A DNA stretch of 64,000 nt from an uncultured Clostridia bacterium (GTDB taxonomy: Bacteria; Bacillota; Clostridia; Christensenellales; Pumilibacteraceae). Of this stretch, positions 53,229-64,000 are shown piece after piece; positions within the stretch are counted from its first letter, which is position 1, and each line of letters opens with the position of its first letter. The notes under the pieces are model-generated. The model saw nothing but the letters and a program-made list of their open reading frames with translations. It was not told the origin of the DNA and made no database searches. The translations under genes and the position numbers were made by a program. The DNA lies in contig CAMWMF010000008.1 of NCBI GenBank assembly GCA_947175335.1, positions 1-64,000 on the forward strand, in the 5' to 3' direction.

Positions 53229-53699
53229 TTAATACACCTTATTTCCGCCAGACAGCGCCGCACGCAGCTCCTCGCGGTTGGTGCGCACCACGGCCAATGT
53301 CGAGCACAAAAAGTTTTCCGTTTCCTTAAACAAATTGTCGAGGTGTGCCTTGGTACGCAAAATCAAGTTGTCGCACTGCGCGTAGGCGTTTTCGATAATT
53401 TGCTTGGCGGCGATTTGTGCAGAACGCACTATCTCCGATTCGGACACAAGCTTATTGGCCTGCTCTTCCGCAGCACGGATTGTGTTTTTTGCCACGACGT
53501 CGGCGTTGGACAAAATCTCCTTGCGTCTATCTTTAATGTACGACGCGTCCTTAATGTATTCGGGCAAAATGCGCGAAAGATTTTCGCACAAATCCGCACA
53601 CAAATCCCAGTCCGGCTTTTTGGAAAAAAATCCGTGTCCGCTGCCCAGCTCGCTTTTGAGCTGCTCCAAAATTTCCAATGCGTCTTGTTGCTCTTGCAT
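53229..53699 (-). CDS. Coiled-coil protein, DivIVA/ATPase-subunit-like, unassigned
   Basis: A 156-residue protein, almost all heptad-like helix from residue ~55 onward (ILSNADVVAKNTIRAAEEQA; IAAKQIIENAYAQCDNLILR). This NTIRAAEEQANKLV and ENAYAQCDN pattern recalls DivIVA or V-type ATPase subunit E/H-like coiled coils. The first ~45 residues are globular (PDWDLCADLCENLSRILPEY). ATG 53699 has AGGAG. It follows coaD in a gene order (rsmD-coaD-coiled-coil) seen in Clostridia. Function unknown. Confidence 0.7.
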   Translation of the reverse strand: MQEQQDALEILEQLKSELGSGHGFFSKKPDWDLCADLCENLSRILPEYIKDASYIKDRRKEILSNADVVAKNTIRAAEEQANKLVSESEIVRSAQIAAKQIIENAYAQCDNLILRTKAHLDNLFKETENFLCSTLAVVRTNREELRAALSGGNKVY

Positions 53700-53716
53700 A
53701 ACTCTCCTTTTACCGC

Positions 53717-54193
53717 CTATTGATTTTTGCCGTAAACTTGCGTTATTTGCTTTAACGTACTCGGCACAACGTACCCGTTAATATCCCCGCCGAGCGCGGC
53801 CACCGTCCTGACGACGGTTGATGAAACATGTCCGTACGCGGAATCTGTTATAAGAATAATAGATTCCACACCGCACAACGATTTGTAAACGGCTGTCAAA
53901 TCGCGCTCGTATTCCAAATCGTTACCGTTGCGCACGCCGCGAACAAGCACGCAATCGGCTTTTTTAGCAACGTAGTCCGAAAGCAGTCCGCAAAAGCTTT
54001 CCACCGTAACGGTGGACATATCCGCAACGGCAGCTTTTGCAATTTCCGTACGCACGGATAGCGGCGCGGCATTCTTGCCTGTATCATCCGCTACGGCTAT
54101 TATAACGCCGTCAAACAGCTTTGAGGCGCGCTCTACTACATTCCTATGTCCTAATGTGAACGGATCAAACGTTCCCGCAAATATCGCTTTCAT
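53717..54193 (-). CDS. coaD: Phosphopantetheine adenylyltransferase
   Basis: Penultimate step of coenzyme A synthesis. The 158-residue product has GTFDPFTLGHRNVVERA (HxGH-type site), the VRGVRNGNDLEYERD segment and VSSTVVRTVAALGGDI (ISSTxVR motif). ATG 54193 has GAGGTG close by; GTG 54199 in frame is part of that site. It overlaps the end of rsmD. Confidence 0.97.
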   Translation of the reverse strand: MKAIFAGTFDPFTLGHRNVVERASKLFDGVIIAVADDTGKNAAPLSVRTEIAKAAVADMSTVTVESFCGLLSDYVAKKADCVLVRGVRNGNDLEYERDLTAVYKSLCGVESIILITDSAYGHVSSTVVRTVAALGGDINGYVVPSTLKQITQVYGKNQ

Positions 54194-54722
54194 TTTCACC
54201 TCGCACTATATCGAAAGCCGACACGCCGAATACTCGGCTGTCTATTATGTTATTTTTCGGCACTATTGTCAGCGGTCGGTCGGAGGCGTGCTCCAAAACG
54301 GCAACACCGCTTTCCGTTAACATTCCGTACTTGACAAGCAGCTTGTACACTTCCTCGGCGTAATCGGTCTTATACGGCGGATCGCAAAACACCAAGTCGA
54401 ACTTTTCCGCTTTTAGCATGCGCATGGCCCGCCGAAAATCGGACTGCAATACCTGCGCGGACACCTTAAGCTTGTCCAAATTGGCATGCACGTTTTTGCA
54501 GTCGATATCGACAAACACACAGGACGCCGCCCCACGCGACAATGCCTCTATGCCGAGCGCTCCGCTGCCGCAAAAAATATCCAAACACTTTTTACCGCGC
54601 AAAAGCCCTTTGGAATCGAGCATTGAAAACAAACTGCCCTTGACCATGTCGGTAGTAGGTCGCACCTCGCCACGCGGCGAAATAAGCTTTGCACCCTTGT
54701 GTTGTCCGGATATAACTCGCAT
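54165..54722 (-). CDS. rsmD: 16S rRNA m2G966 methyltransferase RsmD
   Basis: Methylates G966 of 16S rRNA. The 185-residue product has MRVISGQHKGAKL, VRPTTDMVKGSLFSML, LDIFCGSGALGIEALSRGA (SAM loop) and LVFCDPPYKTDYAEE (NPPY-type catalytic motif DPPY). ATG 54722 is the family start; no Shine-Dalgarno at proper spacing (AGGG lies one base before ATG) and the -10 ends 8 bases upstream, so leaderless or nearly so. Confidence 0.96.
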   Translation of the reverse strand: MRVISGQHKGAKLISPRGEVRPTTDMVKGSLFSMLDSKGLLRGKKCLDIFCGSGALGIEALSRGAASCVFVDIDCKNVHANLDKLKVSAQVLQSDFRRAMRMLKAEKFDLVFCDPPYKTDYAEEVYKLLVKYGMLTESGVAVLEHASDRPLTIVPKNNIIDSRVFGVSAFDIVRGENESDICGNV

Positions 54723-54730
54723 ACCCTAAA

Positions 54731-54759
54731 AGTATATCACACTTTTGTCGGCAATGCAA
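54731..54759 (-). promoter_or_regulatory. Promoter of rsmD-coaD (near-leaderless geometry)
   Basis: Minus-strand TTGCAT (54754-54759), 17 bp, TATACT (54731-54736), then 8 bases and the rsmD ATG. Confidence 0.68.
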
Positions 54760-54809
54760 CAATCAAGCGGCATCTTCCATAACCTATGCGACACCGTTAC
54801 GCGATAAAA

Positions 54810-54840
54810 CACAAAACAGTCATTTAATCAATGACTGTTT
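54810..54840. terminator. Rho-independent terminator of alr
   Basis: Stem AAACAGTCAT / ATGACTGTTT with a 7-base loop (54814-54840). On the minus strand it is followed by TTGTGTTTT. It also resembles a terminator on the plus strand. Confidence 0.78.
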
Positions 54841-54896
54841 TTGACGGAATATATACGATTAAATACATTTAAATAACAATTGCAGCATTTTTATAT

Positions 54897-55889
54897 TTAT
54901 ATGTAAATTCGTTCCGCACGACCGTTAAATCCCGTAAGCACCTCGTAAACAATAGTTCCGTAGCATTTAGCCAAGTATTCGGTATCTGCCTTTTCCGCTA
55001 TCAAGTACGCAAACTCGCCCAGTCTGCACCCGACGCCTGTTACGTCTACCATGCACATATCCATACACGGCATACCGATTACAGGGCATTTTACCCCACG
55101 CACGGTAAAGTACAACCGCTTATCCGTTCGCCGCAATCCGTCGGCATAACCGCACCGCACCGTAGCGATAAGAGCGTCGCGCTCTAACGTGTAATCGCCG
55201 TAGCCTATATGTTGACCGCGCGCCACACGCGAAAGCCCGACAATTCTTGCCCGAACGCGCATACAGATATCGTAATCTGTATGATAGCCGTACATTGCTA
55301 TGCCGCACCGCGTCATGTCGTATAAGTCGAATCCGTTAAGGTCGAGCGCCGTCGAACAGTACAAATGCCGTTTTGTACGCAGTATAGGGTCGGTCGTAAG
55401 CCTTTCGAACTCCGCAGCTTGTTCGGGCGCAGCTGACATTGCGTACAAATGCGAATACACCGACCACGGCTCGATATTGTTTTGCTTGCAGTATGCAACT
55501 ATGTCGTCCAGCTTTTGCTCGTTTGCTCCAAGCCTGTTCATGCCCGTGTTTACAGCCACGGAAAACCGTCTGTATCCGCTTTTTACGACTGCGTCCAGTT
55601 GCATAGCGTCGCACACCGTCGGAACGATTTGCGGCGAATATACGCGCGTATACGGGTATATATCCCCACCAAGCGTGAGTATCGGCTTTTTTACAGACAC
55701 AGCCAGCTCAAAAGCCTCGTCGGCGGTTGCTACCATAAAGCAATCGCAAAGCGGCTCTATGTAGCGCGCAACGGCAATTCCGTGTCCGTACGCATCCGAC
55801 TTTACAACCGCGCAAAATTCATTATGTGTGGCGGCGCGAATTCTCCTTATGTTTTGTCGCATCCGCGACAAATCTACAACAGTTTGCAT
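54897..55889 (-). CDS. alr: Alanine racemase
   Basis: PLP enzyme making D-alanine for peptidoglycan. The 330-residue product has the PLP lysine in AVVKSDAYGHG (Lys-30), VAVNTGMNRLG, the catalytic Tyr in TVRCGYADGL and GMPCMDMCMVDVTG. It is about 40 residues shorter than typical enzymes, mainly by lacking part of the N-terminal lead-in; the motifs are intact. ATG 55889 has no Shine-Dalgarno sequence. The promoter is unclear (a TAATTT box 5 bases upstream), so it may be leaderless too. Lies 38 bp after atpC. Confidence 0.92.
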   Translation of the reverse strand: MQTVVDLSRMRQNIRRIRAATHNEFCAVVKSDAYGHGIAVARYIEPLCDCFMVATADEAFELAVSVKKPILTLGGDIYPYTRVYSPQIVPTVCDAMQLDAVVKSGYRRFSVAVNTGMNRLGANEQKLDDIVAYCKQNNIEPWSVYSHLYAMSAAPEQAAEFERLTTDPILRTKRHLYCSTALDLNGFDLYDMTRCGIAMYGYHTDYDICMRVRARIVGLSRVARGQHIGYGDYTLERDALIATVRCGYADGLRRTDKRLYFTVRGVKCPVIGMPCMDMCMVDVTGVGCRLGEFAYLIAEKADTEYLAKCYGTIVYEVLTGFNGRAERIYI

Positions 55890-55927
55890 AGCATAAATTA
55901 TCTATGCGCCGCGCTCGAACATAGTTA

Positions 55928-58553
<2,626 letters not shown>

Positions 58554-58561
<8 letters not shown>

Positions 58562-60404
58562 TGCTTCCGTCCTTCAAAAAATACAATGAAAATTCGTTTA
58601 CTGCGTCGTCTATTCTAATCCCGTCGTCCATTGTTATTTGACCGCCCGCGGCGAGTTTAGCGGATATATCCGAATAGTTTATATCGAAGTATTTCAAAAA
58701 TTTATCTTTAAATTCCGTCATGCGCTCTACGGGAATATTCTTTATAAGCTCTTTAGTTGTCAAATACAGCAGGATTATCTGGTGTTCCTCGCGCAATGGC
58801 ATATGCACGTCCTGCTTGATTATTTCCGTCATGCGCTTGCCTTTTTCCAGCATACGCGCCGTCGTATCGTCGAGATCGGCACCGAATTGTGCGAATACAG
58901 CAAGCTCGCGGTACTGCGATAAATCGAGTCTCAGTTTTCCCGACACCTTGCGCATAGCCGGGCTTTGCGCGCTTCCGCCAACGCGCGAAACAGACAATCC
59001 CACATTGATTGCGGGACGAATACCGGCGTTGAACAAATCGCTTTCCAAAAAGATTTGTCCGTCGGTAATCGATATTATGTTAGTTGGAATGTACGCGGAA
59101 ATATCGCCCGCAAGTGTTTCCACTATAGGAAGTGCGGTAATAGATCCTCCGCCCAGTTCAGGGCTAAGCCTTGCCGCACGCTCCAGCAACCGCGAATGCA
59201 AATAGAAAATATCCCCTGGGTACGCTTCACGACCGGGCGGACGCTTCAAAAGCAAGCTCATTGCGCGGTAAGCTACTGCATGCTTAGATAAGTCGTCGTA
59301 AACGATTAATACGTCCTTGCCGGCATACATAAACTCTTCGGCGATGGCGCAACCCGCATACGGTGCGATATACTGCAACGGCGCACTGTCTCTTGCCGTC
59401 GCACTGACTATTACCGTATAGTCCATTGCGCCGTGCTCGGTAAGCGTGCTAACAATATCGGACACGGTGGACGACTTTTGCCCGATTGCTACGTACACGC
59501 AAATAACACCCTTACCCTTTTGATTGAGTATAGTGTCCACCGCTATGGACGTTTTGCCTGTTTGTCTGTCACCTATAATAAGCTCACGCTGACCGCAACC
59601 GATAGGAATCATGGAATCTACCGCCAATATGCCGGTCATCATGGGCTTATTCACTTTATCTCTATCTTTTATTGCCGGCGCCGCAGCTTCAATCGGGCGG
59701 TATTTATCGGGAACGAATTCACCCAACCCGTCTATCGGCTTACCGAGCGGATTAACCACTCGCCCCAAAAGCTGATTACCGACTGGAACGGAAACAATCA
59801 TCCCCGTGGTTTTGACAACCATACGCGCCGAAACCTTGTCGTCGTCGTCAAGCACGATTGCGCCAACACTACCTTCCGACAGGCTTAGTACAATCGCTTG
59901 CGTGCCGTTTTCTATTTCCAGCATTTCGCCGTACTCGGCATTGGCAAGTCCGCTACACATAATAACGCCGTCGCCACAAAACTCCACACTTCCGGCCTGC
60001 CGCACGTCAAACGATTTTTTATAATGCGCAACCTTACGTGCAAGTTCGCTGTCGGTGCGCGTTTTTATACTTTCGGAAGCACCGTCTAGCGCAATATCTT
60101 CATCATTATCGGTAGTAATGCTATGCCTATGACTATTCTTTTTGCGCCGTTTAGGCGTAGCAGCTTCCACATAACTGTCGCTGTGACGAAAAACACTGCC
60201 GATATTATCGATTTGCGAGCGCAGCGTGCCGTCGTAATACTTATCGCCGTCGACAACAAGTATACCGCCGATAAGCTCCTTGTCTATCGTATATACGAAT
60301 TCGACGGACTCGTTAGGATGCTTTGCGCAAAATACATGCTCAATTTTTCGCTTTTGCTCGTCCTTTAACTCTGTCGCCGACGATACTTGAATGACGATAC
60401 CCAT
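58554..60404 (-). CDS. atpA: ATP synthase alpha subunit fused to the C-terminal domain of the delta subunit
   Basis: A 616-residue F1 subunit in which residues ~1-72 are not alpha but the C-terminal (OSCP-like) domain of the delta subunit: VIQVSSATELKDEQKRKIEH and YTIDKELIGGILVVDGDKYY, then DGTLRSQIDNI, the delta signature. A charged linker (about 73-112, KRRKKNSHRH then DNDEDIALDG) joins it to a normal alpha: beta barrel (GEMLEIENGTQAIVL), P-loop IIGDRQTGKTSIAVD and NVGLSVSRVGGSAQSPAMR with the Arg finger. One uninterrupted frame from ATG 60404, which overlaps the atpF stop by one base; GGGAG upstream. No other delta gene lies in the operon, and the delta N-terminal domain is missing. Delta normally ties b to alpha, so each alpha here may carry its own b-binding domain. 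Confidence 0.93.
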
Positions 60405-60922
60405 CAATCATTCTCCCAATCGGACAAAACCTGCTCGATAAGTGCGTCGTTGTCGCTTTCGGTAATTTCACGCTCCAACAGCTTTTGAGCGACCTGCACG
60501 GCAACGTTGTTTACGCTGTTGCGGTACTCACCCTTTAGCTGCTCCATTTGCGTAGCGGATTCCTTTTTTGCCGCGGCAACAATGCTTTTGGCTTGCTCCT
60601 GCGCGTCGGCAATCAAGGCGTCAGCCTTTTGCTGCGCCGCCTCGGCTGCGTTTGCCGCAATACGTGCGTTTTCCAATTTAAGCTCTTCAGTCTTCCTTTG
60701 GTATTCCGCTTCACGAACAGCGCTCTCCGCTTTCAGCTTTTCGTTTTCGGCGTAAACGTCGTCAAGGCTTTCACGCTTTTTTTTGAGCATATTTTTGACG
60801 GGCTTGTACAGCAATCCTATCAATGCGGCAAGCAATATCAAAAAATTAACAACATAAAAAAGCATGGACTTCCAGTCAAGTCCGAATACTTCCAGTATGT
60901 TATCACAAAGAAACTGCGTCAT
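60404..60922 (-). CDS. atpF: ATP synthase b subunit
   Basis: Peripheral stalk of FoF1. The 172-residue product has one membrane helix (about 17-40, MLFYVVNFLILLAALIGLLY) and a long coiled coil (about 45-160) ending LSDWEND. Length is normal and there is no delta fusion at this C terminus. ATG 60922; stop overlaps atpA. Confidence 0.95.
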   Translation of the reverse strand: MTQFLCDNILEVFGLDWKSMLFYVVNFLILLAALIGLLYKPVKNMLKKKRESLDDVYAENEKLKAESAVREAEYQRKTEELKLENARIAANAAEAAQQKADALIADAQEQAKSIVAAAKKESATQMEQLKGEYRNSVNNVAVQVAQKLLEREITESDNDALIEQVLSDWEND

Positions 60923-60929
60923 ATCTATC

Positions 60930-61187
60930 TCACATTACTATAAGCATTATAGCAATCAAAAGCCCGTAAATTGCCGTTGTTTCGCAAAACGCCAAGCCTA
61001 TAAACAGCGACGAACGAATTTGTTTGGTCGCTTCGGGCTGACGCGCCATGCTCTCCACAGCCTTGCTGGTGGATATACCCATGCCGATAGCGGCGCCTAC
61101 GCACGCAATAGAGGCAAGTCCGGCGCCTAACGCGGCCATGCCTTCAACACCCAAAAACGCCATAACGGCTGACAAAAACACTTGCAT
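60930..61187 (-). CDS. atpE: ATP synthase c subunit
   Basis: Fo rotor ring subunit, 85 residues, two membrane helices. Loop [12 protein letters not shown] is typical. In helix 2 the ion-binding Glu is in [11 protein letters not shown], which resembles the Na-type ESTGIY motif; helix 1 has Met (AIGMGIS) where Na-binding rings have Gln. So the coupling ion is uncertain. ATG 61187 with GGAGG upstream. Confidence 0.96.
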   Translation of the reverse strand: MQVFLSAVMAFLGVEGMAALGAGLASIACVGAAIGMGISTSKAVESMARQPEATKQIRSSLFIGLAFCETTAIYGLLIAIMLIVM

Positions 61188-61203
61188 AATTACCTCCGAA
61201 AAG

Positions 61204-61869
61204 CTATTCGATAGCCTCGTTAATAAAGTTCATAGACAGGAACATAAATATATATGCTTGCATAAGCGCGTGGAACAGCGTAAACAGCGGCTCCAACACT
61301 ACAGGCAAGATATTACGCAGCGCCGTTTGGTACACGATATCCATTATAAGATATCCCGAAAACACGCTGCCGAACAACCTAAGCGCCATAGAAAACGGCA
61401 CAACCAAATCGGTTACAAGCGGAATGACGGTGGCGTAATGCGTAAGCCGCCTCGCCCGCTTTTTTATAAACCCGATAATGAGTATAGCAAAGAAAGTGAC
61501 AAAGCCCAAAATAATATTGCAATTCAAATCGGACAAAGGCGAACGCAATCCAAATAGTTCGATAAGTATTCCGAACATAATAAACGCCGAACAGCCAAAG
61601 TACATCGCGCCCACCGCACCCGCATAGTTTTCCGTCATATCCCTGGAATTGCTGTCGAACAATCCCACCGACCATTCAACAAGCATGCGGAATCCAGAGG
61701 TATGTTTTAAGTCCTTATTCCAGCGCGGAATAAAAACCACGCGCACGACAACGGCAAACAATATTAAAGCAACCGTAACAACCATCGCAGAAAACATTGT
61801 TACGGTAATATCAAAACTGCCTATACTATAAAGCACTTTTGGTGCAATTTTGGGGGCTTCTAATTCCAT
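61204..61869 (-). CDS. atpB: ATP synthase a subunit
   Basis: Stator channel of Fo, 221 residues, with five or six membrane helices (e.g. 12-38, 68-92, 100-125 and 155-185). The essential Arg lies in [21 protein letters not shown] 61869 (MELEAPKIA) has no ribosome-binding site and lies 7 bases after the -10, so the ATP synthase operon would begin with a leaderless cistron. No atpI precedes it. Confidence 0.95.
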   Translation of the reverse strand: MELEAPKIAPKVLYSIGSFDITVTMFSAMVVTVALILFAVVVRVVFIPRWNKDLKHTSGFRMLVEWSVGLFDSNSRDMTENYAGAVGAMYFGCSAFIMFGILIELFGLRSPLSDLNCNIILGFVTFFAILIIGFIKKRARRLTHYATVIPLVTDLVVPFSMALRLFGSVFSGYLIMDIVYQTALRNILPVVLEPLFTLFHALMQAYIFMFLSMNFINEAIE

Positions 61870-61876
61870 CGTGCCT

Positions 61877-61905
61877 AATATATCACTTTGATATGGTAAT
61901 TGCAA
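61877..61905 (-). promoter_or_regulatory. Promoter of the ATP synthase operon (leaderless geometry)
   Basis: Minus-strand TTGCAA (61900-61905), 17 bp, TATATT (61877-61882), then AGGCACG and the atpB ATG. Confidence 0.72.
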
Positions 61906-61955
61906 CCGTTTTGTGAAAATGTTGTGTAAATTGTGTTGTAGTTATTTCACAATAT

Positions 61956-62339
61956 TCAGTAATTCAAATAGCAATCAAATGCATTTACGATATGGTTTAC
62001 GGTATTGTCGCTAAGATAAACTTCCACCACGTCGAAGCGCACAGGAACGCCGAACAGTCGAAACTGCTTGATATACTGCGAAGTGACCTGCGATATCTTT
62101 TTTATTTTTTGATGTCCTACCGCCTCGGCGGGAGTTCCGTATTCCAGCGACAAGCGCGACTTGACTTCTACCGCCACAAGCGTTTTTTCGTCGGTGACAA
62201 ATATATCCACCTCACCTACCGAAGTGGTGTAGTTTCGGTCAAGAACACGGTAGCCGTGCGTTTCCAAATACTTGACAGCTATATCCTCGCCCTTCGTGCC
62301 GCGCTTATTTACTCGCTTTTTTCTATTGGTTCCAAACAT
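61956..62339 (-). CDS. yraN: UPF0102 family protein YraN
   Basis: Endonuclease-like protein of unknown role, 127 residues. It has the family sequence RGTKGEDIAVKYLETHGYRV, NYTTSVGEVDIFVTD and TLVAVEVKSRLS (E-x-K of the PD-(D/E)xK fold). ATG 62339 with GGGAG upstream; the frame extends to a TTG at 62345. Normally next to rnhB, as here. Confidence 0.92.
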   Translation of the reverse strand: MFGTNRKKRVNKRGTKGEDIAVKYLETHGYRVLDRNYTTSVGEVDIFVTDEKTLVAVEVKSRLSLEYGTPAEAVGHQKIKKISQVTSQYIKQFRLFGVPVRFDVVEVYLSDNTVNHIVNAFDCYLNY

Positions 62340-62341
62340 TA

Positions 62342-63007
62342 TCAATCTCCCGACATTATGGGTAAATCGTCGTAGCTGTCTACTTCGACAAAGTTCTTTA
62401 TAAACGTGCGGCGGTGTTCATGACAATATCCGTGCACTTTTAGCGCGGATATATGCTCCGCCGTTCCGTAGCCTTTGTTACTCGCAAAACCGTACATCGG
62501 ATACTTTTTGTCAAGCTCACGCATATACCTGTCACGCGTAACTTTGGCAATAATGGACGCTGCCGCCACGCAATAACTTTTTGCGTCGGCTTTAACGACC
62601 GAGTCATACTTTACGTCGGTTGCAAGCTTGTTTACCGCGTCTATTACGGCAAGCTCGGGCTTTACTTTAAGCCCGGATATTGCTTGCACCATGCCCTGCT
62701 TTGTCGCTTGCAGTATGTTTATACTGTCTATAACGCGACGATCCACCATAACCACGCAGTAATCGGCAACCGAAGTTATTTGTTCGTACAGCATTTCGCG
62801 CTTTTTTTCGCTCAACTTTTTGCTGTCGTCTATGCCGATAATAATATCGTCATAAGGCATACTACACGCGCACACGCATACGGGTCCTGCCAATGGTCCG
62901 CGCCCTGCCTCGTCCACGCCGCACAGCGTATTAACGTTGTACGACTTGTCGAATTTCACAAGTCGCATAACCTTGTCTAAGGCTATTTGTTGCCGCGTGC
63001 CGCTCAT
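62342..63007 (-). CDS. rnhB: Ribonuclease HII
   Basis: Removes RNA from RNA-DNA hybrids and misincorporated ribonucleotides. The 221-residue product has the catalytic LCGVDEAGRGPLAGPV and YCVAAASIIAKVTRDRYM. It overlaps rbgA by four bases (ATGA). Order rbgA-rnhB-yraN is the common Bacillota arrangement. Confidence 0.97.
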   Translation of the reverse strand: MSGTRQQIALDKVMRLVKFDKSYNVNTLCGVDEAGRGPLAGPVCVCACSMPYDDIIIGIDDSKKLSEKKREMLYEQITSVADYCVVMVDRRVIDSINILQATKQGMVQAISGLKVKPELAVIDAVNKLATDVKYDSVVKADAKSYCVAAASIIAKVTRDRYMRELDKKYPMYGFASNKGYGTAEHISALKVHGYCHEHRRTFIKNFVEVDSYDDLPIMSGD

Positions 63008-63834
63008 TGCGCATACTCCAATGCAATCTTGCCCAAGCGCCCTTTGCGGTAATCGTCTATGATTGCAGCAGCAGCACGATCTATATCGGGCTCACCTCCG
63101 CGAATACGAAAGCCGCGTGCCGTTGCGATTTTTTCCAGTCCGTCGGCAATGTCGATTTCTTTGCCGTAGCGCCCGACCAAAATGCCTGTATCTATACGGT
63201 TAAGCCTATCTATAAGCGCAACGGCAAGCTCTGTTGCGTCCAGCACCTCGTCCTTAATACTGCCGATAATTGCAAGGTTTTCGCCCACTCGTCTGTCTGT
63301 GATTTTCGGATAAAGGGTCCCAGGTGTGTCAAGTACGTCCAGCGTTGAATCGACGCGCGCCCAAACAGCGGTGCGCGTTACGCCCGCACGGTCGCCGGTA
63401 GTAAGTCGCGCCTTGCCACAAAGACTGTTTATGATAGTCGACTTTCCTGTATTGGGCACGCCGATAACTACCGCCTTGATATGCTCGTTAAGTCCGCGGT
63501 TGCGCTGTCGTTCCAAAACGTGCGCACACGCGCGCTTGATAGCTGGAAGCAGCTTCTTTTTGCACGACGCGCTATTTCCCTCCAAGGCAATAGCCGTGCG
63601 GTTTTTATCTGATAATTTGGCTATCCAACCGTTTACGCACTCGGTGCTTACGGTGTCGCATTTATTCAGAACGTACACTATCGGGATATTGATCATTCCG
63701 TCGAACGCAGGATTGAAGCATGACAAAACGGCGCGACTGTCCAAAACGTACACCGCGCAGTCCGCCGTTTTTAAGTTTGCTTCTATTTCCCTTGTGGACT
63801 TTGCCATATGTCCGGGGAACCAATTTATATCCAT
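63004..63834 (-). CDS. rbgA: Ribosome biogenesis GTPase RbgA (YlqF)
   Basis: Circularly permuted GTPase for late 50S assembly. The 276-residue protein has G4 LNKCD first, then G1 VIGVPNTGKSTIINSL and G3 LDTPGTLYP, plus MDINWFPGHMAKSTREIE at the start. ATG 63834 lies 2 bp after the trmD stop. Confidence 0.96.
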   Translation of the reverse strand: MDINWFPGHMAKSTREIEANLKTADCAVYVLDSRAVLSCFNPAFDGMINIPIVYVLNKCDTVSTECVNGWIAKLSDKNRTAIALEGNSASCKKKLLPAIKRACAHVLERQRNRGLNEHIKAVVIGVPNTGKSTIINSLCGKARLTTGDRAGVTRTAVWARVDSTLDVLDTPGTLYPKITDRRVGENLAIIGSIKDEVLDATELAVALIDRLNRIDTGILVGRYGKEIDIADGLEKIATARGFRIRGGEPDIDRAAAAIIDDYRKGRLGKIALEYAQ

Positions 63835-63836
63835 TA

Positions 63837-64000
63837 CTACCTCGTGCCGTCGTCGGAAAGCAAGTCGGGTCTTAGCTTTGCCGTCAATTCTTGACTTTGT
63901 TGCTTCCTGAATTTGTCTATTTCTTTATGGTTGCCGTTTAACAATACTTCGGGTACCGATAAGCCCATAAATACGGGCGGACGCGTATACTGCGGATATT
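63837..64000 (-). CDS. trmD: tRNA (guanine-N1)-methyltransferase, C-terminal end (cut by window edge)
   Basis: The frame open to the window edge encodes the last ~54 residues of Trm[36 protein letters not shown] and a RPDL end, followed by TAG at 63837. The usual next gene rplS is not here but at 39065. The rest lies outside the window. Confidence 0.92.
   Translation of the reverse strand, partial: YPQYTRPPVFMGLSVPEVLLNGNHKEIDKFRKQQSQELTAKLRPDLLSDDGTR

Overview
This 64 kb window looks like core chromosome from an uncultured, endospore-forming member of the Bacillota (class Clostridia). The evidence is a spoIIAA-spoIIAB-sigF cluster, spoVAC-spoVAD-spoVAE, a YunB homologue, a ctsR-mcsA-mcsB-clpC operon, an hrcA-grpE-dnaK-dnaJ operon behind a CIRCE element, RNase Y, and a T-box leader in front of pheST. 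Almost every gene is on the minus strand. Only three adjacent genes (20258-22177) are on the plus strand. I see no rRNA, tRNA, insertion sequence, prophage or CRISPR array.

Layout from left to right; transcription mostly runs right to left. 1-1860: pheT (cut by the window edge), pheS and their T-box leader. 1871-7354: sporulation block (yunB, spoVAE/AD/AC, then sigF-spoIIAB-spoIIAA), with a Cys-rich DUF3795-type protein and an AraC-type regulator between sigF and spoVAC. 7464-11550: small unknown protein, rny, comF, ackA. 11617-16408: dnaJ, dnaK, grpE, hrcA. 16583-20097: DUF3267-type metallopeptidase, hemW, lepA. 20258-22177 (plus strand): glycerophosphodiesterase, GtrA-like membrane protein, protein with an EF-Tu domain III-like fold. 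22225-25428: unknown, HPr-like protein, pgi, hpf. 25537-30025: clpC, mcsB, mcsA, ctsR with a CtsR operator. 30227-35177: zinc-ribbon membrane protein, dCMP deaminase, ABC exporter pair, rarA. 35248-38955: a 1235-residue membrane protein related to NdvB/GH94 that appears to have lost its catalytic segment. 39065-53068: rplS, rlmN, rsmB, fmt, def, priA, coaBC, rpoZ, gmk, yicC, ligA, pcrA and an unknown. 53229-55889: coiled-coil protein, coaD, rsmD, alr. 55928-61869: F-type ATP synthase operon atpB-E-F-A-G-D-C. 61956-64000: yraN, rnhB, rbgA and the 3' end of trmD.

Two things stand out. First, the ATP synthase operon has no separate atpH. The C-terminal (OSCP-like) domain of the delta subunit is instead joined to the N terminus of the alpha subunit in one open frame, and the delta N-terminal domain is absent from the operon. 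Second, many promoters can be read by eye (TTGNNN, 17 bp, TATAAT-like), and in six cases the -10 box lies only 6-8 nt upstream of a well-supported ATG with no usable Shine-Dalgarno sequence (AraC regulator, DUF3267 gene, lepA, rarA, rsmD, atpB). A probable sigma-G promoter before spoVAC has the same geometry over a 32-codon ORF. Other operons keep normal leaders with GGAGG-type sites, so the lineage seems to mix leaderless and leadered mRNAs.

All family names come from reading motifs and recalled family sequences; no database search was run.
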